From Acanthosoma haemorrhoidale (Eukaryota > Arthropoda > Insecta > Hemiptera > Acanthosomatidae): a DNA stretch of 64,000 nt. Shown one piece after another: positions 32,062 through 44,690 of this stretch. Every line of letters begins with the position of its first letter. The first letter of the stretch is position 1. The position numbers were made by a program, and so were the translations under genes. Where the stretch lies: assembly GCA_930367205.1 (NCBI GenBank), contig OV884011.1, positions 112,645,139 to 112,709,138 of the forward strand, given 5' to 3'. Under the pieces are notes generated by a model. The model ran no database searches. It had not been told where the DNA came from and saw nothing but the letters and a program-made list of their open reading frames with translations.

Positions 32062-34449
32062 GTATGTACGTCCTTAAGCGATGCGTCTCCTTGGGTAAGT
32101 CTGATGCTTGATGTACCCTGGGTGTGAAGTCGCTGGCCTAGGCAGTGTCTAGTAGTGTCCACACCTATGTGTGCACGAAGGTAGTGTGTTGTGCTAAATA
32201 GTACTCTTAGTGCTGTAGTGTTATCCAGGGCAGGGGCTACGTTCGATAGCCGGCTGTCCGTCCACTGTCACCTCTCCTTTGTCTTCCTGTTTCCGTTTCC
32301 TGCTTTGTATCGTTCCATCTCTGTTCTATCTCTTCGTTTCGCGCTCCTATCTCGCTCTCTCACTCTCGATCCTAGCTCTCACTTTCAGCAGTGCCTTCTG
32401 AATCAATTTTATTAGCTGTTGTATCTTTTTCTAGGTTTTGCTCTTCTTAAACTTCTTCTCAGCACCGTATAAAATATCCTTTGGCTGCTTACTCCTCAGT
32501 ATGAAAGAAGAGCCTTGCAAATCTTATATGAATTAAGTTAAATAATAATTTATCAAAAATTTGCATTTCTTGCTCGTTTAAGTTTTACAAGGGTGCCAGA
32601 ATTCCCCTTCAAAACTCTCCTATATTCCTTTCTGTCTTATTTGAGGATCTGTTTCCTCTTTTTTTACCCATTAAATATTTTTTAGATTTGTTTAATTATA
32701 TACAAACGTAAAATGCGAATGAAAAATATCGGAGTCTCCCTGTAAATTTCTTAAACACTTCATAACATGCAATTTTCCCTTCTTGGTTCTCAAATCAATT
32801 TTTTGGGGAATCCTTACAATTATTTTTGGGTTACTGTCTTTAATGTGGTTTTACACATTCAAAAAGTTAGTGAAATTTATTTTTCTGGATTTTCCGCCAA
32901 TCGTTTTTAACAAAAATGTAATCAGCACACCTCGAATTGTTTTGGGATACACCTACGACATTTAAGGTGGCATTTACTTTGAAATAAATAGCTAAATTTT
33001 ACTGCTTTAATAAAATATATATAAATTATTTTATATATAAACGTAGAATTCAAAATTCTTCCAGTGGATCGCCATCGGATACAAACACTACCCCATGTTA
33101 AATTACGGCCTTAAAAGCGTTTGCTAGTGAACTATCGTTGGATTTTTGTGCGGTAACGTTTCAAACACGTTTTCAATAAAAGGAATACCCGGGCTTAGAA
33201 ATCGATTAAAGCCTATATTTATACTATTGACCTGCTGCGTGCGGTCCATGCTCTGTGTCTCCTGTTCATTTCTGTCTGACCTGGAGTCATCGAATTATTC
33301 CCGACAACTCCCCTCCCCGATGGGAGAGGTTTTACTTCTGAAGCGCTGTACCTGTTAATATATACAGGTAAAGTTCGTAGAAAGTAAAAAATAAAATTCG
33401 GGAAAAACTTTCATATATTATGGTTATATATATATATATAATGGCGACAAATAGATATAGTTATAAATTTTAGCGACTTTGTTACGGACTCTTAAAGTTT
33501 CAGAATATGGAAGTAACGGCAGAAAAAAAATATATTACCAATATTGTATTCAACTTGCAAAGAGATTACAGTAACGATTCCACTTCTCCGTCCCGCAGTT
33601 CTGGAAGTTTATCCTTGTATGTTTCAATAATATTCGCTTCATTATTATGCTTTATGATTTAGTATTGTTTTATTTAATTATTGTGGTTCTTTATTTGTTG
33701 CAAAGTAGCTGTCGAAAGTAGCTTCTACCCTAAGACTCGGCAATGATATTATCTACTGCAAATAGTAATAGATTAACAGCACTCCACCGTGGGCTAGAAA
33801 AAGGATGTTAAGTCACAATTATTTTATAAAATTAGAAGGCAGGTGGACCCATCGTAGCTCCAGTTATGAATGGTCTTATGTTAAATTAATTTTGGTCATA
33901 GGGCATCGATTATGATGTCGGAGTGTTACATATTGGACTATTATCTTGAGTTTTAATTGCTTTTGTTTATTCATATTTTTAATTATAATTAAAAGCGAAA
34001 CAGGTAGTCTTCGTTGGGTGACTCTCAAGACATTTCGAGCAGATCTGCTCCTTGTAGTGTGGACGAGAATCACTGTTGCGGGGCTGTCCCTGAACAGACT
34101 CATGGCATCCACGGGGAAATGTTCCGGTGTGAAATAGCAATTTTGAATACGTGAAACGTCGACTGATGATATCGTATCAATTTTGTTTCACTAACTCTAA
34201 TATTATACAAATAAGCACAACAGGCTTTGAGTGCTACTATGAACAATAATTCTTTTGGCGTTACTGTTAAAATAAATCTGAAACTTGGTTACATTTTGTG
34301 AACTTGGCCGTCCGGTATATGTCAATGGTATTGGTTTGCAATTATATCGTAACTTATTAAAAATTAATAACACAGCATGAATGCTGATCTCGGTTAGGTA
34401 GGTTTCGTTATTAATACTGTGCATACTAAAATAAAACAAACGCTTTTAT
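32062..34449. other. no recognised gene
   Basis: A pyrimidine-rich stretch lies at about 32270-32400 and a (TA)n tract at about 33423-33440. A short palindrome TACCTGTTAATATATACAGG starts near 33348. If 32012-32061 is a real first exon, this would be its first intron. Confidence 0.45.
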
Positions 34450-34556
34450 CCTCTCTGTTCAAGCGCTCCGCTTTCAAAGACGGCTTAATGAAAGGCCTTC
34501 GGTTTCCATTAAGCCGACAATAGTGCCAAACGGGATTCGAAAGCCAATAGAGAGGA
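34450..34556. repeat. 107-bp imperfect hairpin
   Basis: Outer arms CCTCTCTGTT and AATAGAGAGG, middle arms CTTTCAAAG and TTCGAAAG, and inner arms CGGCTTAATGAAA (34481-34493) and TTTCCATTAAGCCG (34503-34516) are nested complements. The inner stem alone has about 13 pairs around an 8-9-base loop. GATTCGAAAGC resembles a Pol III B box, but no tRNA fold is evident. Confidence 0.5.
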
Positions 34557-35647
34557 ATAGCTGCTTTATTATTAATACCAGTGAGCTAGAAATCAGTTTT
34601 ATTTTTTAAATAACTTATTAAATCCGAGAAATTAGTTTATAATCATAGTGCAGATCAGTTAGATTAGAAATCAATAGTTCTGGTTTGTACTGTATAAATT
34701 TGTTCATACCAGTCGAAAACTAAATTTTTGTGCACTGAGGCATTGTTGCTAATTGAGTTTATTGCGGGATATTTATTGAGTTTATTATGACCACTTGTTG
34801 TCTGCATGCCATTGAGTACAACGTTAGTGGCAACATGATCCGATAGGTCTGAAATCTCAAAGATATATTGCGAAAAGTTTATGCTTATTAACTTTTGGTT
34901 AAACAACAATAGCATGAAGTATCTAGGGAAAAGTTTGAAATATGAAAGTGTAAACCTTGGTGCATTGTAAGTGGTTTATATGGTTTTAATTCGCATCCTC
35001 CGATCATACTTCGTATCCTTCAGAGCACTATCTATAACAACCGCCTGGCCGTCCTTTCATCACCTCGGGCTCCCATCAGTGGGCTCTCCAAAATAATTTA
35101 AATATACAAACAACAGTGTTGATGACCTGAGGGTTTCACGCTGAAATAATCTAAAAAAAAACCCGACTAGAGTCGCTTCTTTCATCCAAAAGATATTAAC
35201 GATTTAAAGTGCATATTTTTTTTGGGTAGTCAAGAAAATCCACAAAGTGAGATGATTACACCAGTTAATACGACATTTATAACTGAATAGCCAATGGGAG
35301 ACTCTTACCGAATTTTTCACTCTGAATTAAGACCCCCCAACTCGGTTTTTTTTTCCAGATCTGAATTCAGTCTAAAAAATCCTGTTAGCTCCGCCCATCA
35401 GGGTTTCAGTTTCTGTACATTTTTGTGCAGCGTTATACGTAAGCGACAGTAAATTTAGTTCGCGAATGTTCACAGAATCCCAGTCAATAGATTCAACAAT
35501 ATTTTCAGTGACTTGGTAAGAGTTCAAGGAAAAAGTGGGAGATCCTCTTAATTCATTTGACTCAAGTGGAAGGGTATTTTCTTAATGAATTACGAAGGCT
35601 TGAGATTGTCAGATGACTTCAAGAGATGGCCCCCAACCTTCCTTAAA
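34557..35647. other. AT-rich DNA without a recognised gene
   Basis: No frame or repeat recognised. Confidence 0.5.
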
Positions 35648-35850
35648 CGGACCTTACACGATCAGTGTTGATGTCATTATCTGTAATGGCATTGCCTTCA
35701 AATTCTTCAAAGTCTTTCATCATTACTCCTTCATTACTTTTCAACCTACTGATGAAAAGTAATGTCGTTCCAAATTATTGTGTAAGATTGAAAAGTAATG
35801 ATGGAAGACTTTTAAAGGTAATGGCATTAACACTGGTCGTGCAAGGTCCG
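35648..35850. mobile_element. MITE-like element, family M2
   Basis: Terminal inverted repeats start CGGACCTTACACGATCAGTG on the left. The right end is the complement of CGGACCTTGCACGACCAGTG. The similarity continues inward through TGATGTCATT/TAATGCCATT, CTTTAAAAGTCTTCCATCAT-like sequence and TCATTACTTTTCAA, so almost the whole 203-bp element folds back on itself. TTAAA/CTTTA flank it, but no clear target-site duplication is seen. Non-coding. Confidence 0.75.
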
Positions 35851-36025
35851 CTTTACACCGTCAGTCAGGCTCAAAGGGACTGACTGACAAAGATGTCTTA
35901 CGTCCTAATTTATCCCATTCAGGGCGAGAAATGGTGACTATCCGTATTTGCAGAACTTAATAATATTCACTCTCCGTCCGGGGATTTATCTTAGAAGGAG
36001 AATACTACATGCCTGCTAATAAATA

Positions 36026-36283
36026 TACAGCTCTCCCTTGCATACCCACAATTTATTCTACGCTGATACAAGCGCTTGATGATAGAGTAGGTCATAAAAC
36101 ATCTAACTGCGTTAGATTAGGAGAAATTATTTAAACTTTTGCTTTAATCTTTATTTTTTGAACTTTTATGTCCCCAATATATCATTTTAACTATAAGATT
36201 CTTGAAAACGGTGCCAGATAGTTGCTGCTGAAAGTGCTAATATCAGTATGAAATAAATTGTGGGTTGACCAGAGTGAGGTGTA
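36026..36283. mobile_element. MITE-like element, family M1 copy 2
   Basis: The left end, CTCTCCCTTGCATACCCACA followed by ATTTATT, and the right end, AAATAAATTGTGGGTTGACC, form the same terminal inverted repeat as the copy at 3093-3405. Internal arms (GATAGAGTAGG, AAGCGCTTG) are shared but more eroded. About 258 bp, non-coding. Confidence 0.7.
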
Positions 36284-37209
36284 CATTTAGCCCACCTAAA
36301 TATAATTTTGCTTAATTAATTTTCCTAAGAATAAACTCTACCAGAAGTAAAAACCTACTGACACAAAGAGTTGCATCGGAAACGAACCCGGTCAGTCCTC
36401 CCAGTTGCCTCAAAAGAAGCTTAGTCAAATGTCCACAGGAATGTTAGCCGAAAACGGAGTAACTTCGCTCTTGTTGGATCCCATAGTGTAAAATTAAAAT
36501 TAATTGAAAAGTAGTTATTTCTGATTTGCGTGATTTTGAAAATAAAAGTCTAAGATTTTTAACGTGATTTTATTCTATAAAAGTACAAATATTAGTAAAA
36601 ATACAAATAGAAACATAATAAACATATCTATAAAATAATTAAATTACAAGTATGATATATAACAGTATAAAAATTGTAGACGGGAAAGTAAGGGTTCCTG
36701 ATGTGCAAAGGTAATGAATAAAATTAAGGGATTAAATCTGATGTAGAGATGGCAATGCAGCTGTTCAAAGGAATTGAGGAATATGAAAGAGGAGATATGG
36801 GCAGGCAGCATACAAACATACATTAAAGTATAATGAGGAGCGCCCCCCCCCCCAAAGTAATTATTGGCATAACAAAGATGTATCCCCTCAGATAGTCGCA
36901 GCAAAACTGACCTCTGTTGGTCCAGACTAAACTAGAGGGTGGAGGAAATGCTCAGGAAGCAGCCACATAATTAGATCTAGTGAAATATAGATTACTATCA
37001 GGAAGGCTCTCTGCCTGCCTTCGCGAGACATTTAAATGCCCATGAAATTAACAAAGTTATGCTCTGTAACAAGTTGTGTTAGTTGACAAAGTAAGTGTAA
37101 CAATAAAACTAAACAGTGAATTGAACAAATGAAAATATTCTATGTTCAGGAGAACCAGAACTGGTCCAACGGTCGCAAAATTTTAGGCAACGTTTAAACC
37201 GAATTCTAG
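36284..37209. other. AT-rich DNA without a recognised gene
   Basis: An 11-C run followed by AAAGTA lies at 36843-36853. No recognised gene. Confidence 0.5.
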
Positions 37210-37505
37210 CTGACTTTTTTTTTTGTTACTATAGATTTTGGCGATGGCAGATTATGCCAAGTCCTTGGAAGTGGTTCACGGTTCGAAGTAGCTGATACAT
37301 GAGGCATGGGCATGTAACAGGGATTCCGCCTGTGTCCTCTCCGAGCCTAGATGGGTCCCTGATCAAAGCTTCCTTTCGGGAGGGAAATGGTTCTGCCGGC
37401 CTTGCTATTCCAATCAGTTCTCCCGCTTTGATCCCCATCATGCCCAGCCTGTCCTAGCGAATCCAACGCGCCCGACCAGCGGGCTATCGCGTCATGCCCT
37501 TTCAC
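37210..37505 (-). other. possible SINE or coding remnant, GC-rich
   Basis: This block is clearly more GC-rich than its surroundings and ends in a T-run on its left (an A-tail if read on the minus strand). On the minus strand it starts GCATGACGCGATAGCCCGCTGG, shown here by TAGCCCGCTGG, which resembles a Pol III A box. GGATCAAAGC about 50 bases later weakly resembles a B box. A 70-codon frame (37441-37229) starting MMGIKAGELIGIARPAEPF is also open. It could be a tRNA-derived SINE or a fragment of a coding element. Unresolved. Confidence 0.3.
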
Positions 37506-39077
37506 GCTGCGTGCTATGTCAAGATTGTCGCTATTGTTAGGTCAAAGTACTGCTCTGTTGCAGAAAACAGCAAATTATTCAGACTTATCCCAAGTAGAAA
37601 TTTAGTAATATATGATATATTAAAAGATGCCAAAGCTGATTGTGGTTTTATGGTGTGCATAATATCCGCACCATATTAATTAATCCATTGGTGCTACGTT
37701 TTAGACCTACAACGGTCCATCCTTAGGCAACATATATTATGCCATACAAATTAACGGTGGTATTCCCTAAGTAACTAATTGTCATAGAAAGAAGTACAGA
37801 CTGAGTTACAAAAAAGTATGTTCAATTAAATATGAGGATCCCCTGGGAAAGAAATATTTTAAATGATTTAATTTATTTTGCGTTATTTTTTTTTTTTGAT
37901 TGACACAACATATGCCTAAAACGTAGCAAAAAACGATTGATTAATTATTCAATTATCAATATTATACCGTTCTCTGTCTTTAATTTCCCGACCATTCGGA
38001 ACTGACCGTAAGGAGCTGGAGCTATGAGCGATAGCCTCCGTCAGCCACGTGCTCCCACCCCAACTTGATCATTGATTGATGATGATCACATATCATGACG
38101 AATAATTTCAGATCATTTTTCATCAAACGGCCTTTTATTCAGTTATGTATTTTATCCAGAAATTTGTGATTAATGGGGGAAAAAAGTATATGGAACAATG
38201 GTGCTTTACATGAAATTAATATAATATTTCTCGAAAAAAATGATTAATAGAGGTGAGGATACTGGCCACTAATTTTCAATCTTGTGATCAAGCAGTTTTT
38301 TGATTTATGACTAAACAGAACTAATGTTCAAATTACTATAGGTGTTAAGTAGCAAATGAATCGGTATTCTATAAAGAGCCCCCCCCCCAAAGTACTACTT
38401 CCTAATAAGCAGGAATGGAGATTTTGAGGAATACAACACAATAAAACTAATGTCATTCATGTTTTATTGCGCAGTTCACATTTACTGGTTTTGATTCCTT
38501 TTCATGGCTGTAATTCAATTAATAAATACAAAAATACATTTAAAAAAAATGTTGTCCAGTATCTAACTACCCATATAAAACTAATCCGATTATCTGTTTT
38601 AAACTGTTATTGACCTATCACTTTTTCAAGTTATCGCTCAGAATAGTTAAGTAGAAATCAATGGTAACACATTTTAATGAACTCAAAAACGAATAATAAA
38701 GTTTTGGAAACTAACAATTGTAATAGCGAATTCAACCGTTTCTGGAGCCAATTTCATAGTTTTTTTTTAATATTTTAGCTAGGAAAAATGTTTCCGAAAT
38801 TATTTAATAATGGAGAAACAACGCAATAAACTGCATGATCTAGTTATCAGTACCCTTGTCATTTTTCTTTTATTAAGTGATGGGTATTTATTTTAGCTCA
38901 CTAAAATTGTTTTACATAAGCTATGAACTTTACTCCGTTTTTTACAAAGTAGGCAATGTGAAAAACAATACCTAAGGACATTTCCTCCGAATTTCTTAAA
39001 TACTTATTAAATGATATTGAAGAACAAATCAGTATATTTGATCCCAGGGCTTAATTTTACTTGTTTAACCATCTAGG
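37506..39077. other. AT-rich DNA without a recognised gene
   Basis: A ten-C run followed by AAAGTA lies at 38379-38388. Nothing else recognised. Confidence 0.5.
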
Positions 39078-39865
39078 TTTTTTTTTTTTTTTTTTTATTG
39101 TGCTATAATTTCAATCTGCCTTTTATAAGGCATTAAGTAATAAGATAAATGCTCTCATTCATACCATATTTACAGTTCATAATTCACTCGCTCATTCACA
39201 CAATAACTTTGCGCAGGGGCAATATTGTAACCGATGAAGTTCTACTGAGGTGCAATTATTGCTAGTTGAAAACTTTATCTAGGTTTAACTAACTTTTATA
39301 TTTTGTTAAATTGTAAATAGCTAGAATATTAACAAATAAAACTATGGAATCAGCTCTAACAACTGCAATGATGTTATATTTATCTGTGCTTTCCATTGGT
39401 GTAGGATAGTTACGCAATAATGTAGAAAATTAGTGAGGAGTTTATTGGTTTCTTAAGTTTCAAGAGAATTGTTGTGCCATCTGCGGAAGTGTTTGGGGTT
39501 ATATTGCAGGTGTAAATAACATAAAGGAGTGAATGAAGTATTGACCGCTGCGGACTACCTGTTTTTGTTAGGAATAGAATGTTGGAGATCAATGAACCTT
39601 CTCCAATACCGAAGAAGTAGTCGTCAAGACATGGTTTCAGGATTAAATAGTAGCTGTTCAGTAGTAATGTTCTACGTTTGTAGAGAAGTATTGCATGACA
39701 AAAATATTCCAAATCGAGAAGTGCCACTGCAACGTACTTCCATTCAAAAACTGAAGCGATGTAGTCAACCGATCTGTGAAATTGGTGAACGACGGAGTGA
39801 TTGTGATGGAATCCAAATTGTGGCTCGGAGTAAAGAAGGTTTTGTCTCTGCGGCTATTTTTCAAA
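39078..39865 (-). pseudogene. Jockey-type retrotransposon remnant: RT fragment plus 3' UTR with poly(A)
   Basis: The 3' end on the minus strand is a 19-A tail (39078-39096 as T) preceded by the Jockey 3' UTR seen at 13400-13430 (complement of ATTGTGCTATAATTTCAATC and of GCTCTCATTCATACC). At 39865-39405 a single long frame reads PQFGFHHNHSVVHQFHRSVD, YIASVFEWKYVAVALLDLE, then GSPQRSILHSLLYVIYTCNI and SADGTTILLKLK, corresponding to RT motifs 1, A, B and C. Motif A lacks its second half, motif B is GSPQRS instead of GVPQGS, and motif C reads SADG instead of xADD, so the catalytic site is lost. The thumb and C-terminus between 39210 and 39405 are missing. Confidence 0.8.
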
Positions 39866-41587
39866 GTCCTACTCAGGAAGGAGGCTGGTAGGTCTGTGCA
39901 AGAAACTAACAGGCTTGTTTGGATTAAAAACTTAAATCGTCGTTAAAAACTTATTATTTAATTTCGACTCAGTCATTTTATTTCCGGATTGGAAAAAAAT
40001 GTTTTTCGTGGCAAATGGGGTAGAATTTGACCTATTTTGAGATCATGACCAAGAAATCTGCTTTTTTAGTCGAGGTGAGAGCTCTAATGGAATATCGAGT
40101 GTTAGTTGTACATTGGGGTAAAGTGTGAAAGGAGAAAACTGGTTTGCAAATCGTTCAGCTTTTTGTTCGACAGTCGTGCTGAATTACTTTCATCAAGTGC
40201 GGTCATTCAAAAAAATTGTCGGTCGATCTCCGCCAACTTCCATAATTTCCATTACGTGACTGTAGATAACTGTCATAGGTCTGTGCTTTGTGTAAGCGAA
40301 CCTAAGTATCTAGTGTGTTGTTCAGGTTATCATAAGTTATATTTGTTGAAGTCGTGTTATGTGCCCACGTTTCTCTTTTTGTAAACAGCTTTACCAAAAA
40401 TATTTAACATGAATCGGAGTAATCAATTTTTAATTTTTACGAGCAGCTATTGCAGAAGAGGAAAATGAAAGATGTAAATGTTTAGTAAAGAGCCCCAGTT
40501 TAATCTGCATTGTACAGAAAATATCTATTGTAACTAAACAAGATTATATAGGGGTTTTACGATTCAACTGAATAAAATCAACTGAATGATTAATACCAAT
40601 AGTAATTAATGTCATGCTCTACATATCATGAAGTGGTCTATAAATTCTGACCTTAAAACAATTTCTGTTCCTGTCATCTACGCGTTAAAGTCATAAATCC
40701 AGTCAGTTGAATTACCGTTTGAAAAAAACACTACTTACATTCTAAAGAATCCCATGATTATCAGCGTAGCTCACGCCTTGAAATCCACTCTAGTGTAAAG
40801 CAGGAGTGTGGTGCGGGTCCAAACGCTGGCAGGCGCTTTCTGGGTCAGTGGGTCATGCCACACCCTACCTTGAGCGTCTCTTTTTTACAGGCCTCCTATC
40901 AAGCAAGCAGTCTAGTCCAATCTAAATGGATTGCGTTGTTTCTGATAAATGCCACTCTGTATGTTTTCCAGAATTTCCAGCGAGGATGCATGGAAATAGA
41001 TAGAAACATCAATCACTATACCTAGTCTATCTGTTTATTTATTAAATATTTAAGGAAACCTCGGCCAAGATGTTTGAGCTGTATTTGAAGGTGTACACAA
41101 GATTGATGAAAATTCTTTGGTACGCTGCATTATGTAATAAAATACTATGTTTATTTTAGGGACTACCCCTCCGTCATCCAGATTTGCTAAAAGGAAAAGA
41201 CAAGATATATAGATCGCGCATGTGGAGACAAACAAAATTAATCAGTAAAATAAATAATAAATAACAATCAGTCCTAAAAATAAAATGTATATATATACAA
41301 AAAAGTGCTAAACTCCACGCACAGTGTATTCAGTCAAATACTATGTTATGTCCAATACAATGAAAAATCGACAAATAAATAAAAACACAATAACATATCT
41401 ATCATAGGACTACTTAATATAAATTAATGGTACCTCCGAGTTGGCATGCGACCGATTTGATTATTAATCGCTAAGTATTGAGGTGGTAGGCGGAAAAGGT
41501 GCTCAAGTACCATTTTTGACACTATCATATTTTTGCCCCATTTAATCGCCATATTTTAGAATGAACTAGAAAAGAAAAAAATATTTA
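39866..41587. other. AT-rich DNA without a recognised gene
   Basis: A plus-strand frame at 40106-40384 (92 codons) has no recognisable domain. A GC-richer patch lies at about 40780-40900. Nothing called. Confidence 0.5.
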
Positions 41588-41850
41588 TTCTGGGATCTTG
41601 TCCCCTTTGAGTAATAGCACGGCACAAGTAAATAAATACAGGTCTGGCTTACAAAAAAGAAACAATACTTCACATACACCCTCTATGTAAAATAAAATAC
41701 TAACCGAAACCTAAAAACCTATAATTACAAAAAAAAAAATTATAGCTACAATATAATAATAAAAAAGTATAATACACAATTAAATTAAAATAGGAACAAC
41801 AAAAGAAAAATTAATATTAATAAAATTAAATACGTAAATATTAGTCGTTG
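41588..41850 (-). repeat. diverged member of dispersed repeat family R1
   Basis: TTATTCTGGGATCTTGTCCC, CAAGTAAATAAATACAGG, AAGAAACAATAC and AATAAAATTAAATACGTAAA match 16908-17150 in order and, at the start, the copies at 13472 and 14065. Non-coding. Confidence 0.55.
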
Positions 41851-42069
41851 CTATTTTTCAGCGATGGGCTCATCGAGCATTTATGTCTTATATTCTCATT
41901 TTAAGTCCTCAAAAGGAACACCAGACAGATTGGACTAATAAGTGCCGCCACGCCCCCAGTCAGGGTCAGGGGTGCCTGGGGCTTTTTTCTCGCAATCGTG
42001 CTCACTCCCGACCATAATGTTTATAGCCGAATTGTTTAATAGTATTAAAACCTCAAAAAAGAACACTAC

Positions 42070-42215
42070 CTTCCTGATTCCACCCGCCTCCTTTAGGCAT
42101 TCCACACCCTATATCCTTCTCATACATCCTTCAAATGGGGGACTCCCCTTAGTGAAAGGCACTCATTAGCCCAAAATAATCTTCCTTTATTTTTCCCACA
42201 TCCTAGAAAAAAAAA
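42070..42215 (+). mobile_element. 3' end of a non-LTR element of the 27-30 kb family
   Basis: The sequence matches the complement of 27085-27225 closely: CCACCCGCCTCCTTTAGGC, ATTCCACACCCTATATCCTT, CTTCAAATGGGGGACTCCCC, AGTGAAAGGCACTCATTAGC, then CCACATCCTAG followed by an A-run. Only about 145 bases of 3' UTR remain. The A-run probably is the remnant of the 3' tail, which the 27-kb copy lacks. Confidence 0.8.
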
Positions 42216-44657
42216 AATATATTTCTTTCTAAGCTCTGTAAAATAATTATCAAACCGTAAAACCGAAATCCAGAAAATGATCTTATGTATGTGGGCATCA
42301 ATCAAATGCCCTAAAATAACCAAACGCACAAAAATAAAATAAAACATTGGTCTGAATCGTATTTAGACCTTTTCTAAAAATTATCTTTGAAATACTGTAT
42401 GTATATACCATCAATAGTTCGTGAACGAGTTTCATTCAGAACCGTTGCTATATTGTTTTGCATCTGCTTGCTGGAGTGACGGCTATCCACACGTCAGACA
42501 TCAGAGGAACGGTTTTACTCGATATTCTCCTTTCTGTAACATCTGTGGTATATAAAGTTGGCTTCGGAGAGGCGAAAAGGCAGGTGAAAGTCGGAGAGAG
42601 AAGTAACGTTAGTCTATGGTGCCATATGTTGGACATGATGTAGTGGCTGTGTTTGGGCCATGCATCTTCCCATCTCGCACTAACTTCCCCGAGAACTTGT
42701 TCCTCCAAACCAATAACTTATTTTTTATTAGACTATCTACCCCCCCCCCTTCCACTCTCGTATGAGCAGTGGGCGAAGTCCGACAAAGTTGACATACTTT
42801 GGTGAAGGCTAAGAATCGTACTTGATTCAAGGGAACAAACTTTCCGGGAAAATAAACTATTCTCGCTGGAACGTGACGCTTTCAAAATTTCTCCAAGCTC
42901 AGTCCAAATGTTTGATTTCAATACCATGATATAGAATAGCATAGAAAAAAAAAATATTCCGGGACCAAGTGCCCTCTGAATAGCAATGGCGAGTAACGAA
43001 TTCACTTCTGGCAAACAAAATTAACGACTGCACTTTAAAGCTAAATAACAAAGTAATATAAAATATTGTTTAACAAAATTCAGTAAAATCATGGCTGGAA
43101 CGATATATTAAAAACAAGAACAATATGAAGAGGTTAGTTAAACTTCAACATTAAAACACAATACAAAATTAAATAAAAACCTTTAAATTAATTGATACAA
43201 AACAGCACACAAGTCATTAAATATTAATTATGGCGTGGCATGAAGTTGGAATTTATATTCATCGCCGAATCATCATGTTTATTGGTTCAATTCACGACCT
43301 CTTACATTATATGATGCATAATCCTACTTTTAATAATTGCATAACCTTACTGATACGGTGTAATTATAGAAATGTCTGGTACTCTAGACTCATAAAACCT
43401 GCTCCGTAATTTGCAGTTTATTGCTTAGCGACCCTTATCCTTATGCCGCACAGACCATAATTAGTCTACTCTTTTTTAATGTATAAACATTTTTGCTGTG
43501 GTCATGTCATCAAGTACAGCCCACAAACAGGCTTTTTTCTGTAAGTAAACTCCACGTCAACAAAACTGAAGCAATATTTTAAGAAAAACTAAAATTGTAT
43601 AAATAATTATACTAATTGTTTATTGTAGAGTACCTTACGGTTTATCTTGACCGCAGGCTCCCTTGTCTTTTCCAGTTTATCTATCCTTTTAACATTTATC
43701 CACTACTTTACTAATTTGCGATTTTTTAGTAAACCCCATATCTAACTTAATATAATGGCTGAGCTCTTAAATATTATAGATTTAGTCTATATCTTAAATC
43801 AATTCTCTTTATTGACCGTGCCCCAACTTTTTTTAATAACAATGTATCTTTAACAGTATTCACTTGAGGTTATCGTTAAGTTTCACGCTACCTTCGTATT
43901 TGTTTCATATTCGTGATGTGCCGTCCAGGCTGGGCTGTACTCAAGATTAAGCGGGCTATTCCAACAGGAACTGTAGCTGAAGACGTTCTGTTGTCGCATG
44001 CTAACCGACAGTAATTACAACTGCTCACACCATTTGATCTTTTAGTGTTCCTCCGAAACAGTTAGGAGTAGCTTGGCTCAGCATTGCGTAGATGACGACA
44101 CCCTTATGACGGTGGTAGCAAAATAATCGCCAGTAATATAAAGACACCAGGGTTCCTAATTAGTCACATAATGTTTCGGACTCGTGGAAATCTCGTCAAA
44201 ACTTTAACTTATCAAAATATATTTCTATTTTTAGGGATATGTGGACCCCAGATTTTACTTAGCTGAGAGGTCTAACTGTAAAACTATAGATTTTCTTGTT
44301 CGAAATCTCTAAAACATAAGAAAGGTGCTCCATTTTACATATGAAATCACACTCCTCACACTGGCCTAAAAATTCATGATTCATCAAAGTTCACCTCCAC
44401 GACAAAATGCACCCAAACTCACTGGTACAGGGACTTTCTACACCTGACTTACCTGGTAACATTAAATAGTGACTTAGGAGACATTGGAATAGGGGTCTTA
44501 TAAATTAATAAAAATATAATATCTTAAAAAAAAAAAGGAATTTTAGAGATGGGAACATATTAAAATCCACACCTTAGAGTTTCGTCTGCTCTTTGTAAAA
44601 AGTGTTTGATCTTTAAGTTTTCACAAATGTATACGTATTTCTGTACATGTTTGTATT
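42216..44657. other. no recognised gene
   Basis: A GC-balanced patch at 42440-42710 is open on both strands (86 codons on minus, 61 on plus) with no recognisable domain. A ten-C run lies at 42740-42749. A patch at 43915-44150 has no convincing frame. Confidence 0.45.
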
Positions 44658-44690
44658 TCTCTCTCTCTCTTTCTATATATATATATATAT
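44658..44690. repeat. (CT)n(TA)n microsatellite
   Basis: CTCTCTCTCTTTCTATATATATATATATATG-type simple repeat, adjoining the inverted structure to the right. Confidence 0.8.

Noticed and set aside
36644..36904. 86-codon minus-strand frame containing GGGG from the C-run
   Set aside because: Composition follows the homopolymer and AT-rich flanks; no domain.
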